Below, one piece after another: positions 1 through 8,265 of a stretch of DNA of 64,000 nucleotides. Position 1 is the first letter of the stretch, and each line of letters opens with the position of its first letter. A model generated the notes under the pieces. The model made no database searches. It saw nothing but the letters and a program-made list of their open reading frames with translations, and was not told where the DNA came from. The stretch is from the NCBI RefSeq assembly GCF_009604455.1, contig NZ_WEGL01000006.1, forward strand, positions 657,721 through 721,720, in the 5' to 3' direction. The DNA comes from Streptomyces sp. RB17 (GTDB lineage Bacteria; Actinomycetota; Actinomycetes; Streptomycetales; Streptomycetaceae). The translations under genes were made by a program, and so were the position numbers.

Positions 1-704
1 CCGTCCACGGCGTCCACGATGGACAGACAGGGGCGGAAATTGTTGAACTGCCGCATCACCAGGTACTCCCAGACCCGCGGCCTGTACCGGGTCTCCGCCC
101 ACGCGGCCTCCGCGAGGTACCCCAGGTGCAGCCGGGCGATGTCGTGCACGAACCGGTCGGTCTGGCTGGGCGTGGCGAAGCCGGCGAAGTCCTCCAGGGC
201 GAAGTGGTACGACCGCAGCGGACCGTCGGCACGCACGCCCTCGCGCCACTCCTCCTCCAGCTCCGGGACGCCGTGGTAGGGGTCGAGCGACGACTGGGCC
301 ATGATCAGCCTGCCGCCGAGGCCGCGGCGCGCCCCGCCCCGGCCCTCGTCCTCCTCGCAGTAGCAGGAGTCGACGATGTTCTCGGCGAGCAGCAGCTTCC
401 CGGCAGCCGTCAGGCGGTCCAGGTCCAGCGCGCCGGGATGCTGCAGGACGACGGCCCGGCCGAACTGGAAACCGGAGAAGTCCCCCTTCCAGGCCTCCGG
501 GAACAGATCCAGGCCACGGGCCCAGGTCTCCAGGCGGCGGTCCACCTCGGCGGCCCTCACCGGGTCGGCGGGCACGGCGGGTTGGTGGTGCAGTCCGGGG
601 ATCGCCCCGGTGCGGCGGGGTCTGCGCAGGCTCGCGGCGATGTCGGGCGGCCCCGGCAGCGTGTAGGCGGGAGCGGGCGTGTTCGTGTTCTGCTCGGATG
701 TCAT
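1..704 (-). CDS. Terpene cyclase, 2-methylisoborneol synthase-like (partial, N-terminal part)
   Basis: This is the N-terminal ~234 residues of a class I terpene cyclase; the rest lies beyond the left edge. After a flexible Pro-rich leader (residues 1-35, with LPGPPDIAASLRR), the cyclase fold begins. It holds the metal-binding region VDSCYCEEDE and the stretch VWEYLVMRQFNNFRPC, which closely resembles Streptomyces 2-methylisoborneol synthases as I know them. The usual Asp-Asp pair of the metal motif (DDCYCE) is Asp-Ser here. Its ATG overlaps the TGA of the upstream encapsulin gene (ATGA, 701-704), so the two are translationally coupled. In this family the disordered N-terminal leader targets the enzyme into a family 2B encapsulin shell. 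The usual third partner, a GPP C-methyltransferase, would lie further left and cannot be seen. The exact product is inferred. Confidence 0.85.
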   Translation of the reverse strand, partial: MTSEQNTNTPAPAYTLPGPPDIAASLRRPRRTGAIPGLHHQPAVPADPVRAAEVDRRLETWARGLDLFPEAWKGDFSGFQFGRAVVLQHPGALDLDRLTAAGKLLLAENIVDSCYCEEDEGRGGARRGLGGRLIMAQSSLDPYHGVPELEEEWREGVRADGPLRSYHFALEDFAGFATPSQTDRFVHDIARLHLGYLAEAAWAETRYRPRVWEYLVMRQFNNFRPCLSIVDAVD

Positions 705-2146
705 TCGGGGAACCGGCCGATCTGGACGTTCTCCAGGATCCCGGCCGCGTCGGGCACGAGGATCGCGAGCGAGTAGTAGGCGGTCACGAGGTAGCTGAGG
801 ATCGCGGCCGAGTCGATGCCCATGAACCGGACGTTCAGCCCCGGCTGGAACTCCTCGGGGATGCCGGTCTGGTAAAGACCGATCACGCCCTGGTCGGCCT
901 CGCCGGTGCGCAGCGCGATGATGCTGGTGGTGTGGTCGTCGCTGATCGGGATCTTGCTGCACGGAAAGATCGGCACCCCGCGCCACGCCGGCACCTCGTG
1001 GCCGTCGACGCTCGCGGTGCCGGGCACCAGACCGCGCCGGTTGCACTGTCGGAAGAACGCCGCGATCGCCTTGGGATGGGCCAGGAACACCTTGGTCTTG
1101 CGCCGCATCGACAGCAGCTCGTCCAGGTCGTCCGGCACCGGCGGGCCGGTGAAGGTGCTGATCCGCTGGCCGTAGTCGACGTTGTGCAGCAGCCCGAACT
1201 CCCGGTTGTTGACCAGCTCCCACTCCTGGCGCTCGCGGATCTCCTCGACCGTCAGCCGGAGCTGCTGCTGGGTCTGGTCCATCGGGTGGTTGTAGAGGTC
1301 GGCGACCCGGGTGTGCACCCGCAGCACGGTCTGGGTGAGGGACAACTCGTATTCGCGCGGGGCGAGTTCGTAGTCCACGAAGCCGCCGGGCAGCGTGGGC
1401 TCGCCGACATGGCCGGCCTGCACCGGCACCTCGGCCTCGCCCCTGCGGTTCATGGGCTTGTTCTGCCGCTCGACATAGGCCTGGAGATGCGCGGCGAGGG
1501 AGGGGACGCGCTCGGTGAGCTCCTGCACGACGGCCCAGGGCAGCGCGAGCACCACTCCGGCCGTCTCGGCCCGCACCGAGGTCAGCCACAGCGGGTCGGA
1601 CTGCCCGACCGCCTCGTCGCCCATCTGGTCGCCGTCGGTGACGACCCCGGTGATCTCCTCCTCGCCGTACTTGCCGGCGGTGTAGCGGGTGAACCGGCCG
1701 TGGACGACCAGATAGGCCTCCGTCACGGGCTGGCCGGCCTCGAACAGCACCTGCCCGGCGCGCACCTCCCGGGGCTGGAAGCGGCCGGCGACGTCCCGCA
1801 GCACCTCGACGTCGGGATAGCCGCGCAGGATCGGCAGCTCGGTCAGAGTCTCCGGGATGACCCGGATGTCGTCGGCACCGTTCTGCTCGAAGTGCACCCG
1901 GCCGCGGCCCGTGCGCAGTGTCAGGCGGCGGTTGACCCGGTAGGCGCCACCCTTGACGTCCACCCACGGCAGGGTCTTCAGCAGCCATCGCGAGGTGATG
2001 GCCTGCATCTGCGGTTCGGACTTGTGGGTCGTCGTGAGCTGGCGTGCCGCCCGGGTGCTCAGGCTGGTGAGCTGCCCGTCGGCCGCCGGGTCGGGGGCGG
2101 GTTCGTCGACGGCGGGACCGGTGGCGCTGTCCGGTGTGGTGGTCAC
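701..2146 (-). CDS. eshA: Family 2B encapsulin shell protein with cyclic-nucleotide-binding domain (EshA type)
   Basis: A 481-residue protein. An N-terminal arm and HK97-like segments surround an inserted cNMP-binding domain at roughly residues 110-215 (PREVRAGQVLFEAGQPVTE, then GEEEITGVVTDGDQMGDEA). The C-terminal half carries the shell-fold segments (LRVHTRVADLYNHPMDQTQQ, MRRKTKVFLAHPKAIAAF, VRFMGIDSAAILSYL). Length and order match family 2B encapsulins and Streptomyces EshA. I chose the GTG at 2146 because GGAGGG precedes it; the frame is open further upstream but without a ribosome site. It is coupled by ATGA to the terpene cyclase, which is the expected cargo. A role in sporogenic hyphae is known for EshA elsewhere; here it is inferred from homology. 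Confidence 0.88.
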   Translation of the reverse strand: MTTTPDSATGPAVDEPAPDPAADGQLTSLSTRAARQLTTTHKSEPQMQAITSRWLLKTLPWVDVKGGAYRVNRRLTLRTGRGRVHFEQNGADDIRVIPETLTELPILRGYPDVEVLRDVAGRFQPREVRAGQVLFEAGQPVTEAYLVVHGRFTRYTAGKYGEEEITGVVTDGDQMGDEAVGQSDPLWLTSVRAETAGVVLALPWAVVQELTERVPSLAAHLQAYVERQNKPMNRRGEAEVPVQAGHVGEPTLPGGFVDYELAPREYELSLTQTVLRVHTRVADLYNHPMDQTQQQLRLTVEEIRERQEWELVNNREFGLLHNVDYGQRISTFTGPPVPDDLDELLSMRRKTKVFLAHPKAIAAFFRQCNRRGLVPGTASVDGHEVPAWRGVPIFPCSKIPISDDHTTSIIALRTGEADQGVIGLYQTGIPEEFQPGLNVRFMGIDSAAILSYLVTAYYSLAILVPDAAGILENVQIGRFPE

Positions 2147-2372
2147 ATTCCCTCCAGCGGAGCTGCGTGCGAACAGGGGTGGCCGGATCGATGGGTGGTG
2201 AGCGTGGTGATCCAGCACCCGGGCCAAGCCAAACAGTCCTGCTGAGCAGCCCGATACAGCGTGAAGGGGGCGGATCATGACACTCAGGGGTGTAAACCTG
2301 CTGATCGGGGCACGACCGGCAAACAGCGTGCCCGGGCGCCGGTGTGGTGCGCCGTGGGCGCTCAGCACAGGC

Positions 2373-2532
2373 CATGGACCGGGCTCGGGCAGGCCGCCGA
2401 CCGGGTCTGGGCACGCCGTCGACTGGGGCTCCGGCCGGGCCGTGGAGCAGGGTTCAGGGCGGGCCGTGGACCGGGCTGGGCGGGCTGTCGACCGGGGCTC
2501 AGGACAGGTCGTCGACCAGGACGGCCGCGCCG
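2373..2532. repeat. Degenerate 21-24 bp tandem repeat array, about seven units
   Basis: Seven imperfect head-to-tail units can be read, starting near 2373, 2397, 2419, 2443, 2467, 2488 and 2512. The consensus on the + strand is roughly TSGACCGGGGCTCNGGNCGGGCCG. The array begins in the intergenic space and its last two units form the 3' end and stop codon of the alcohol dehydrogenase (stop at 2499-2501). This suggests the array grew from, or captured, the gene's end. Units are diverged by several bases each, so it is old or under no constraint. The remaining stretch from 2147 to 2372 shows nothing recognisable. Confidence 0.6.
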
Positions 2533-3521
2533 TCGAACCGGCCCGCCTTGAGATCGCCGAGCGCCCGAGGGGCTTGCGACAGCGGATAGGCGTGCGTGGT
2601 CGCGCGGACGCCGTGCCGGGCGGCCAGGGCGAGGAACTCCCGGCCGTCCGCCCGGGTGTTGGAGGTGACGCTGCGCAGCTCCTTCTCGTAGAACAGCTCC
2701 GTCGCGTAGTGCAGCGGTGGTACGTCGGTCAGGTGGATGCCGGCCAGGGCCAGCACCCCACCCCGGTCCAGGGCGCGCAGCGCCACCGGGACCAGCTCGC
2801 CGGCCGGGGCGAACAGGATCGCCGCGTCCAGCGGCTCCGGCGGCGCCTCGTGCAGGTCACGCGCCGAGGCGGCGCCCAGCTCCAGGGCCAGCCTGCGGGC
2901 GGCCGGCTCCCGGGTGATCACATGCACGGTGGCACCCTCGGCGAGCGCCACCTGCGCGCACAGATGGGCGCTGCCCCCGAAGCCGTACAGGCCGAGCCGC
3001 CCGCCCTTGGGCAGTCCGGTCCGCCGCAGCGCGCGGAACCCGATGATCCCCGCGCACAGCAGCGGCGCCGCCGCCACGTCGTCCAGGGCGCCGGGCAGCC
3101 GGTAGGCGAAGTCCGCCGGCACGGTCGTGTACGCCGCGTATCCGCCGTCGGCGTCCCAGCCGGTGTATTCCGAGCGGGGGCACAGGTTCTCGGCGCCCCG
3201 CGCGCAGTACGCGCACACCCCGTCGGTGCGCCGCAGCCAGGCCACGCCGACCCGGTCGCCCACCGCGAAGTCCCGCACCGTGGCCCCGGCCCCCACGACC
3301 TCGCCGACCACCTCGTGGCCGGGGGTCACCCCGGCCCGGTGCACCGGCAGATCGCCCTCGGCGACATGCAGATCGGTCCGGCACACCCCGCAGGCCCGCA
3401 CCCGCACCAGCAGCTCGTCCGCTCCCGGCACCGGCACGGGCCGCTCCACCAGCCGCAGCGGATGCCCGTCGACCGGCCCCGGCCGCACCACCGACCACGC
3501 CCGCATCGTGCCCGTCGTCAT
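2499..3521 (-). CDS. Zinc-dependent alcohol dehydrogenase (MDR family)
   Basis: A 340-residue medium-chain dehydrogenase. The N-terminal GroES-like domain has the catalytic zinc motif (ACGVCRTDLH, then GVTPGHEVVGEV) and the structural zinc loop with four cysteines (GVCAYCARGAENLCP). The Rossmann part has GLYGFGGSAHLCAQ near residues 165-180. Length is normal for the family. The ATG at 3521 is preceded by GGAGG about 10 nt upstream. Substrate is unknown; the closest familiar types are broad-range alcohol dehydrogenases of actinobacteria. The last ~10 codons lie inside a degenerate tandem repeat array that continues beyond the stop. Confidence 0.85.
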   Translation of the reverse strand: MTTGTMRAWSVVRPGPVDGHPLRLVERPVPVPGADELLVRVRACGVCRTDLHVAEGDLPVHRAGVTPGHEVVGEVVGAGATVRDFAVGDRVGVAWLRRTDGVCAYCARGAENLCPRSEYTGWDADGGYAAYTTVPADFAYRLPGALDDVAAAPLLCAGIIGFRALRRTGLPKGGRLGLYGFGGSAHLCAQVALAEGATVHVITREPAARRLALELGAASARDLHEAPPEPLDAAILFAPAGELVPVALRALDRGGVLALAGIHLTDVPPLHYATELFYEKELRSVTSNTRADGREFLALAARHGVRATTHAYPLSQAPRALGDLKAGRFDGAAVLVDDLS

Positions 3522-3680
3522 CGCACCGTCGCCTCCACTCCCCGTTCCCCATTGTCCGGGCGGCTCCCCGGTTCGGCGCGCGGGCCGACGACGGGATGGC
3601 TAGCGTGAGCTTGGGGACGTAAGCCTCAGAGGCGGGGGGACCATCCCGTACGTGGACCGAGGACCAGGAGGGCCGCGAGC

Positions 3681-4475
3681 ATGGCCGTGCAACCCGAGGG
3701 AACGCCCTGTTGGGCCGATGCGATGTTCAGCGACGTCGAGGGAGCCAAGCGGTTCTACGGTGACGTCCTGGGCTGGACCTTCGGCGAGTCGTCGTCGGAG
3801 TACGGCAACTACACACAGGCCTACGCGGACGGCAAGGCGGTGGCGGCCGTCGTTCCGCCCATGCCCGGCCAGGAGGGCCAGTCGCAGTGGTGCCTGTACT
3901 TCGCCTCGCCGGACGCCGCCGCCGCCGCGGAGAGGATCCGGGAGAACGGCGGCGAGGTGCTGATGGAGCCGATGCAGGTCGGGGACTTCGGCACGATGTG
4001 CCTGGCCCGCGAGCCCAGCGGGGCCGTCTTCGGGGTCTGGCAGGCCGGGACCCACGAGGGCTTCGAGGCGACGGCGACCCCGGGCGCCTACTGCTGGGCC
4101 GAGGTCTTCACCCGTGAGCCCGAGAAGGCCGACAGCTTCCTCTCCGCCGTCTTCCCCTACCGGATGAAGGACATCGTGGACGACGCGGTGGACTTCCGGA
4201 TGTTCGACATCGGCGAGGAGGCCGTCCTCGGCCGGATGCGGATGACCGACGACTTCCCGCCCGAGGTGCCGTCGTACATCAACGTCTACTTCACCGTCGA
4301 CGACTGCGACGAGGCCGTGGCGCGTGCCACCAAGCTCGGCGGCGTCCTCCGCTTCGGGCCGATGAGCAGCCCCTTCGGCCGGTTCGCGGCGCTGAGCGAC
4401 CCGCAGGGCGCGAACTTCTCCGTGATCGACATCACGACCACGGAGGGCGAGATGCCCAAGGTCAAGGAGGCTTGA
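3681..4475 (+). CDS. VOC-superfamily (glyoxalase/bleomycin-resistance fold) protein, two domains
   Basis: A 264-residue protein made of two consecutive glyoxalase-like halves. The first begins ...CWADAMFSDVEGAKRFYGDVLGW and the second (from about residue 135) CWAEVFTREPEKADSFLSAVF. Each ends with a typical 'ALSDPQGANFSVI'-like strand. It has the length and layout of Streptomyces VOC family proteins of unknown substrate. The start at 3681 has AGGAGG about 10 nt upstream. It is transcribed alone, divergently from the alcohol dehydrogenase, with 159 bp between the two starts. A specific reaction cannot be assigned. Confidence 0.8.
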   Translation: MAVQPEGTPCWADAMFSDVEGAKRFYGDVLGWTFGESSSEYGNYTQAYADGKAVAAVVPPMPGQEGQSQWCLYFASPDAAAAAERIRENGGEVLMEPMQVGDFGTMCLAREPSGAVFGVWQAGTHEGFEATATPGAYCWAEVFTREPEKADSFLSAVFPYRMKDIVDDAVDFRMFDIGEEAVLGRMRMTDDFPPEVPSYINVYFTVDDCDEAVARATKLGGVLRFGPMSSPFGRFAALSDPQGANFSVIDITTTEGEMPKVKEA

Positions 4476-4520
4476 CCCGGCCGCGACGGGGTGCGGTGCG
4501 GCCATGGCATGATCGTGCGT

Positions 4521-5204
4521 ATGCGTGAACGTGTGGTGGCCGCGTGCGACGGGGCTTCGAAGGGAAACCCCGGACCGGCCGGATGGGCGTGGGTGATCTC
4601 GGACGGCGACGAGCGGACCGCCGCCCGCTGGGAGGCCGGCCCCCTCGGCCGGGCCACCAACAACGTCGCGGAACTCACCGCCCTGGAGCGGCTGCTCACG
4701 GCGGTCGAGGCGGACGTGCCGCTGGAGATCCGCATGGACTCCCAGTACGCGATGAAGGCCGTCACCACCTGGCTGCCCGGCTGGAAGCGCAACGGCTGGA
4801 AGACGGCGGCCGGCAAGCCCGTCGCCAACCAGGACCTGGTCGTCCGCATCGACGCGCTCCTCGACGGCCGCACGGTCGAGTTCCGCTACGTCCCGGCCCA
4901 CCAGGTCGACGGCGACCCGCTGAACGACTTCGCCGACCGCGCCGCCAGCCAGGCCGCCTCCGTGCAGGAGGCGGCCGGCAGCGCGCTCGGCTCCCCGGAG
5001 CCGCCGCCCTCGCCCGACACCCCGAAGGCGGCCGCCGCGCGCGGGAAGGCGCCCCGCCGCACCGGCGGCGCGGCGTCCTCCCGCACCATCAAGGCGAAGT
5101 TCCCCGGCCGCTGCCTGTGCGGCCGCTCCTACGCGGCCGGCGAGTCCATCGCCAAGAACGCGCAGGGCTGGGGCCACCCGGAGTGCCGTACCGCCGAGGC
5201 CTGA
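4521..5204 (+). CDS. Ribonuclease H-like protein with C-terminal zinc-ribbon-like segment
   Basis: A 227-residue protein. Residues 1-135 are an RNase HI domain: first Asp in ACDGASKGNPGPAGW, Glu in NNVAELTALERLL, Asp in IRMDSQYAMKAV, and the last Asp in NDFADRAA. After a Pro/Ala-rich linker, the last ~45 residues hold a CLCG...C segment (KFPGRCLCGRSYAAGESI...HPEC) that looks like a small zinc-binding tail. I start at the ATG at 4521: a -10-like CATGAT lies 7 nt upstream, the usual arrangement of leaderless Streptomyces genes, and no ribosome site precedes the in-frame alternatives at 4491 and 4509. Role: probably cleavage of RNA in RNA-DNA hybrids; the tail's function is unknown. Confidence 0.85.
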   Translation: MRERVVAACDGASKGNPGPAGWAWVISDGDERTAARWEAGPLGRATNNVAELTALERLLTAVEADVPLEIRMDSQYAMKAVTTWLPGWKRNGWKTAAGKPVANQDLVVRIDALLDGRTVEFRYVPAHQVDGDPLNDFADRAASQAASVQEAAGSALGSPEPPPSPDTPKAAAARGKAPRRTGGAASSRTIKAKFPGRCLCGRSYAAGESIAKNAQGWGHPECRTAEA

Positions 5205-5222
5205 TCACACGTGGCCGATCAG
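5201..5222. terminator. Short inverted repeat between converging genes
   Basis: CTGATC (5201-5206) and GATCAG (5217-5222) form a 6-bp stem with a 10-nt loop. The stem contains the stop codons of both converging genes (RNase H-like on +, melC2 on -). It may work as a weak bidirectional terminator. There is no T-tract, which is normal for Streptomyces. Confidence 0.3.
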
Positions 5223-6040
5223 CTGTCGAAGGTGTAGTACTTCGTGTGGTCCAGCAGGTCCGCCGGGCGCACGTCGTTCCACGGCTTCATCGTCTCGTTC
5301 AGATCGACGACGTCCGGCGTGCCGCCGGCCGGCACGTACCCCTCGCCCGGATGCCGCCGCCGCCACTCCGCCCAGAGCTTGTCGACGTAGGCGTGGTGGA
5401 GCCAGAACACCGGGTCGTTGGGGGAGACCCCGGTGGCCATCTGCCCGCCGACCCAGACATGGACCCGGTTGTGCAGATTGACCCCACGCCATCCCTCCAG
5501 GTTGTTGCGGAAGCCGTCCGAGGCGCTGTTGTACGGGGCCATGTCGTACGTCGGTATCGACAGCACCGACTCCACCTCCGCGCGCGTCGGCAGTTCGCGC
5601 ACGGCCGTGCCGAGCGAGCGGCGCAGGAACGTACGGCCGTCGACGCGTATCGTCAGCGGCCAGTTGCCGGTGGACCCGGCGAACGGGCCGTCCATCACCC
5701 GGCCGTCCGTGCCGCGCCCGGTGCCGCCGAGGAAGTCCGGCGCCCACAGCGCGGCACGCACCGTACGGTCGGCGCTCCAGTCCCAGTACGGCAGCGCGAC
5801 CGAGGCGTCCACCGACTGCAGCGCCTGCTCGAAGTCGAGCAGGAATCTGCGGTGCCAGGGCAGGAACGACGGTGAGCGGTGGCCGGTCCGCTCGCCGGTG
5901 TCGGTGTCCGACATGATGAACTCGTTGTGCGTGCGCACGAACTCGTCGTAGCGCCCGTTGCGCTTGAGTTCGAGGACGGCGGACACGAACCGCTTCTTCT
6001 CGTCGGCGGTCAGGGCGGCCTGGTTCTTGCGTACGGTCAT
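5219..6040 (-). CDS. melC2: Tyrosinase (monophenol monooxygenase)
   Basis: A 273-residue type 3 copper enzyme that oxidises tyrosine and L-DOPA toward melanin. The CuA histidines are H38 (RTHNEF), H54 and H63 (GHRSPSFLPWHRRF). The CuB site is seen in NLHNRVHVWVGG and DPVFWLHHAYVDKLW. Length and spacing match characterised Streptomyces tyrosinases. It has no signal peptide of its own; secretion relies on the Tat signal of MelC1. The ATG at 6040 was chosen because the copper site is correctly spaced from it and the protein starts MTVRKNQA as in the family. It follows melC1 after a 35-bp gap in one operon. Confidence 0.97.
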   Translation of the reverse strand: MTVRKNQAALTADEKKRFVSAVLELKRNGRYDEFVRTHNEFIMSDTDTGERTGHRSPSFLPWHRRFLLDFEQALQSVDASVALPYWDWSADRTVRAALWAPDFLGGTGRGTDGRVMDGPFAGSTGNWPLTIRVDGRTFLRRSLGTAVRELPTRAEVESVLSIPTYDMAPYNSASDGFRNNLEGWRGVNLHNRVHVWVGGQMATGVSPNDPVFWLHHAYVDKLWAEWRRRHPGEGYVPAGGTPDVVDLNETMKPWNDVRPADLLDHTKYYTFDS

Positions 6041-6075
6041 GGTGCGCGATGCTCCGGAAGTCCTTGCGGGGGCGG

Positions 6076-6468
6076 TCAGTTGGTGGGGAAGGGCAGCAGC
6101 GGGGCGCCCTGCAGCTCGTCCACCGCGGCCCGGGCGGCGGCGCGCGGGCCGGCCACCGGGGCGTAGTGACTGACGACGCTGATCCAGCTCCCGTCGGCGT
6201 TGCGCATGACATGCAGCTGCACGCCGTCGACCAACACCTCGTAACCGCCGCCGTGTTCGTGGTGGTGACCGCCGGTGCCCGCCGTCGTGGGCCGGCCCTG
6301 TATCCGGCGGCCCTTGTAGACCTCGTCGAAGGTCTCCGGCATAGGCATGGGGTGGTCGTGGTCGTGGCCGGCGGCCGAGGCGACGGGTGCCACGAGAGCG
6401 GTCACGGCGGCCGTCGCGGCGAGGGCGGCCGTAGCGGTGAGTGCACGGCGCCGGGTCATGTCGGGCAT
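6076..6468 (-). CDS. melC1: Tyrosinase co-factor / copper chaperone
   Basis: A 130-residue exported helper that delivers copper to MelC2 and carries it out through the Tat pathway. The N-terminus has a twin-arginine signal (MTRRRALTATAALAATAAVT, cleavage near VASAAG). It is followed by His-rich stretches (GHDHDHPMP and GGHHHEHGG) and a DGVQLHVMRNADGSWISVV core typical of MelC1. AGGAGG sits 6 nt before the ATG at 6468. It is first in the melC1-melC2 operon. Confidence 0.95.
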   Translation of the reverse strand: MPDMTRRRALTATAALAATAAVTALVAPVASAAGHDHDHPMPMPETFDEVYKGRRIQGRPTTAGTGGHHHEHGGGYEVLVDGVQLHVMRNADGSWISVVSHYAPVAGPRAAARAAVDELQGAPLLPFPTN

Positions 6469-6786
6469 ACGGGTCCTCCTGGAGGGGGTTCCGGTGGTGA
6501 CGGCGTATGCCTATCGGGGGCTCCCGGACGGGAGGAAATCGCCCGGAACCGGTTGGCCGCGATCCGGACAATTGGCTACATGTCGTACAGTGTTGAACCA
6601 GGGTGATCTTGCCGGGGCCGGGTGGTGGCACGCCTCGGAACGGGGAATTCCTTGCCGGGCCGGCTCCGTATCCGGTGATCCTTTCCGTCCGCCGTCCGTC
6701 CGAGTGGCCCGGCTCACCACGCCAAACTGACGCGATCGGGCGGCCCGACCACCCTGCTACTCTGCGATACCGATCGATGACACAGC
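6469..6786. other. Divergent intergenic region between melC1 and the monooxygenase
   Basis: These 318 bp hold the promoters of both divergent genes. An AT-richer stretch around 6570-6600 (with ACATGTCGTACA) is the likely melC promoter area. TACTCT at 6758-6763 could be a -10 box for the rightward gene. I cannot identify a bound regulator and see no open reading frame worth calling. Confidence 0.35.
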
Positions 6787-8006
6787 GTGACTGTCAGGGG
6801 CGTGCGCGTGAAGGTCGTCTGTGCCGGGGGCGGGCCCGCGGGCCTGTACCTCGCCATCCTGCTCGAGCGGCAGAACCCGTCCCACGACATCACCGTCCAC
6901 GAGCGCAACCCCGAGGGCTCGACCTACGGCTGGGGCGTGACGTACTGGCGCGGCCTCCCCGACAAACTCCAGGCGCACGACCCCGCCACGGCGCGGGCGA
7001 TCGAGGGGGCGTCCGTCCGCTGGAGCGACGGCATCGCCCACGTGCGTGACCTGGCAACCCGTCACCACGGCGACGAGGGCTTCGGCATCGACCGCCACCG
7101 GCCGCTCGACCTGCTCACCGACCGGGCCCGCGCCCTGGGCGTACGGCTGGAGTTCGAGAGCGAGATCACCGAGCCGCCGGCCGGCGCCGACCTCGTGGTC
7201 GCGGCCGACGGGGTGCACAGCACCCTGCGCACCCGCCACGCCGAGTCCTTCGGCACCCGGATCACCACGGGCCGCAACCCCTACATCTGGCTCGGCACCA
7301 CGAAGGTCTTCGACGCCTTCGCCTTCGCCTTCGCCGAGACCGAGCACGGCTGGATCCGGGCCTACGGCTACGGCTGCGGCGACGAGCACAGCACCTGCGT
7401 CGTGGAGTGCGCCCCGCAGACCTTCACCTGGCTCGGGCTGGGCCGGGCGACCGAGGGGCACGGCCTCGCCCTGCCGGAGAAGCTCTTCGCGGACGTCCTC
7501 GACGGCCACCCGCTGTCCGCCCGCCCCGGCGCCGGCCGGCTGACCTTCCGCACCCTCACCAACCGCACCTGGCACCACGGCAACCGGGTGCTGCTCGGCG
7601 ACGCCGCCCACACCACCCACCTACTCCATCGGCGCCCGCACCACCCTCGCCCTGGAGGACGCCATGTGCCTCGCCCTCGCCCTGCACCGGCACGGCGGCC
7701 TGACCGACGCCCTGACCTGCCTACGAACGCCGGCCCGCGGCCGAGCCGCTGTCCGTGCAGAGCGCGGCCCGCTGCAGCGCCCGGTGGTACGAGAACCTGC
7801 CCCGCTGCATCGACCTGCCCCCGCACCGGATGTTCGCCCTGCCCGGCCGGCGCCACTCGCCCCTGCTGCCGTACGTCCCGCCGCAGCTGTACCACGGCCT
7901 CGACAAGGCAGCCGGCCGGCTGCAGGTGCTGCACCGGTTCAAGCGGTGGCTCGGGCCCAGGGCGGCGGGCGCCCTGCATGCCCGGTCCACGGCGCACCGT
8001 GGCTAG
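6787..8006 (+). pseudogene. FAD-dependent aromatic monooxygenase, two +1 frameshifts
   Basis: The product would be a ~405-residue flavoprotein hydroxylase. It has an N-terminal FAD fold (VVCAGGGPAGLYLAILLERQ), the DG motif region (VVAADGVHSTLR), and GDAAHTTH near residue 275. After GDAAHTTH the expected YSIGA is only found one frame over: an extra C at 7620-7621 (CAC-C-TAC) shifts the frame. A second extra C at 7720-7721 (TGC-C-TAC) shifts it again just before ...YERRPAAEPLSV. The third frame then runs to a TAG at 8004-8006. Both shifts add one C before TAC in the context CCTAC. This is either real decay or a repeated sequencing error. The start may be GTG 6787 or GTG 6808. The terminal TAG belongs to a MITE-like insertion. 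Confidence 0.8.
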
Positions 8007-8183
8007 GCCCTGTCGTCAAACTCCCGCCTGCCCCGCGACGCCATGCACGCACTCTCGCCGCACCGGACCCAGGCCCAAGTACATCCAGTACGAGGGCCAG
8101 GGTCCGGCACGCCGAGAGCACGCACCTGACGCCGCAGGGCCCGCCCTTCGGGCGGACGGCTGGAGTTTGACGACAGGGCCTAG
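8003..8183. mobile_element. MITE-like palindromic element with 22-bp perfect terminal inverted repeats
   Basis: The left end (8003-8024) begins CTAGGCCCTGTCGTCAAA. The right end (8162-8183) is its exact reverse complement over 22 bp, including CTAG on both sides. CTAG may be a duplicated target or part of the terminus. The interior continues the symmetry imperfectly: CTCTCGCCGCACCGGACCC pairs with GGGTCCGGCACGCCGAGAG around the centre near 8090. The RNA or single strand would therefore fold into one long hairpin of ~180 nt. It codes for nothing. It supplies the stop codon of the upstream monooxygenase. Such elements are probably mobilised in trans by an IS transposase with matching ends. Confidence 0.7.
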
Positions 8184-8265
8184 GCCCCCCGCCCGTTCCC
8201 GCGGCTGCCGGCCGACTCGATTCCCCCCGGTTTCATCCGCCCCCCACACCCGAGGAGTCCCGTCC

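Noticed and set aside
2277..3608. Long + strand frame across the repeat array and the alcohol dehydrogenase gene
   Set aside because: The dehydrogenase on the - strand has intact zinc motifs; the + frame reads as low-complexity Arg/Gly/Pro.
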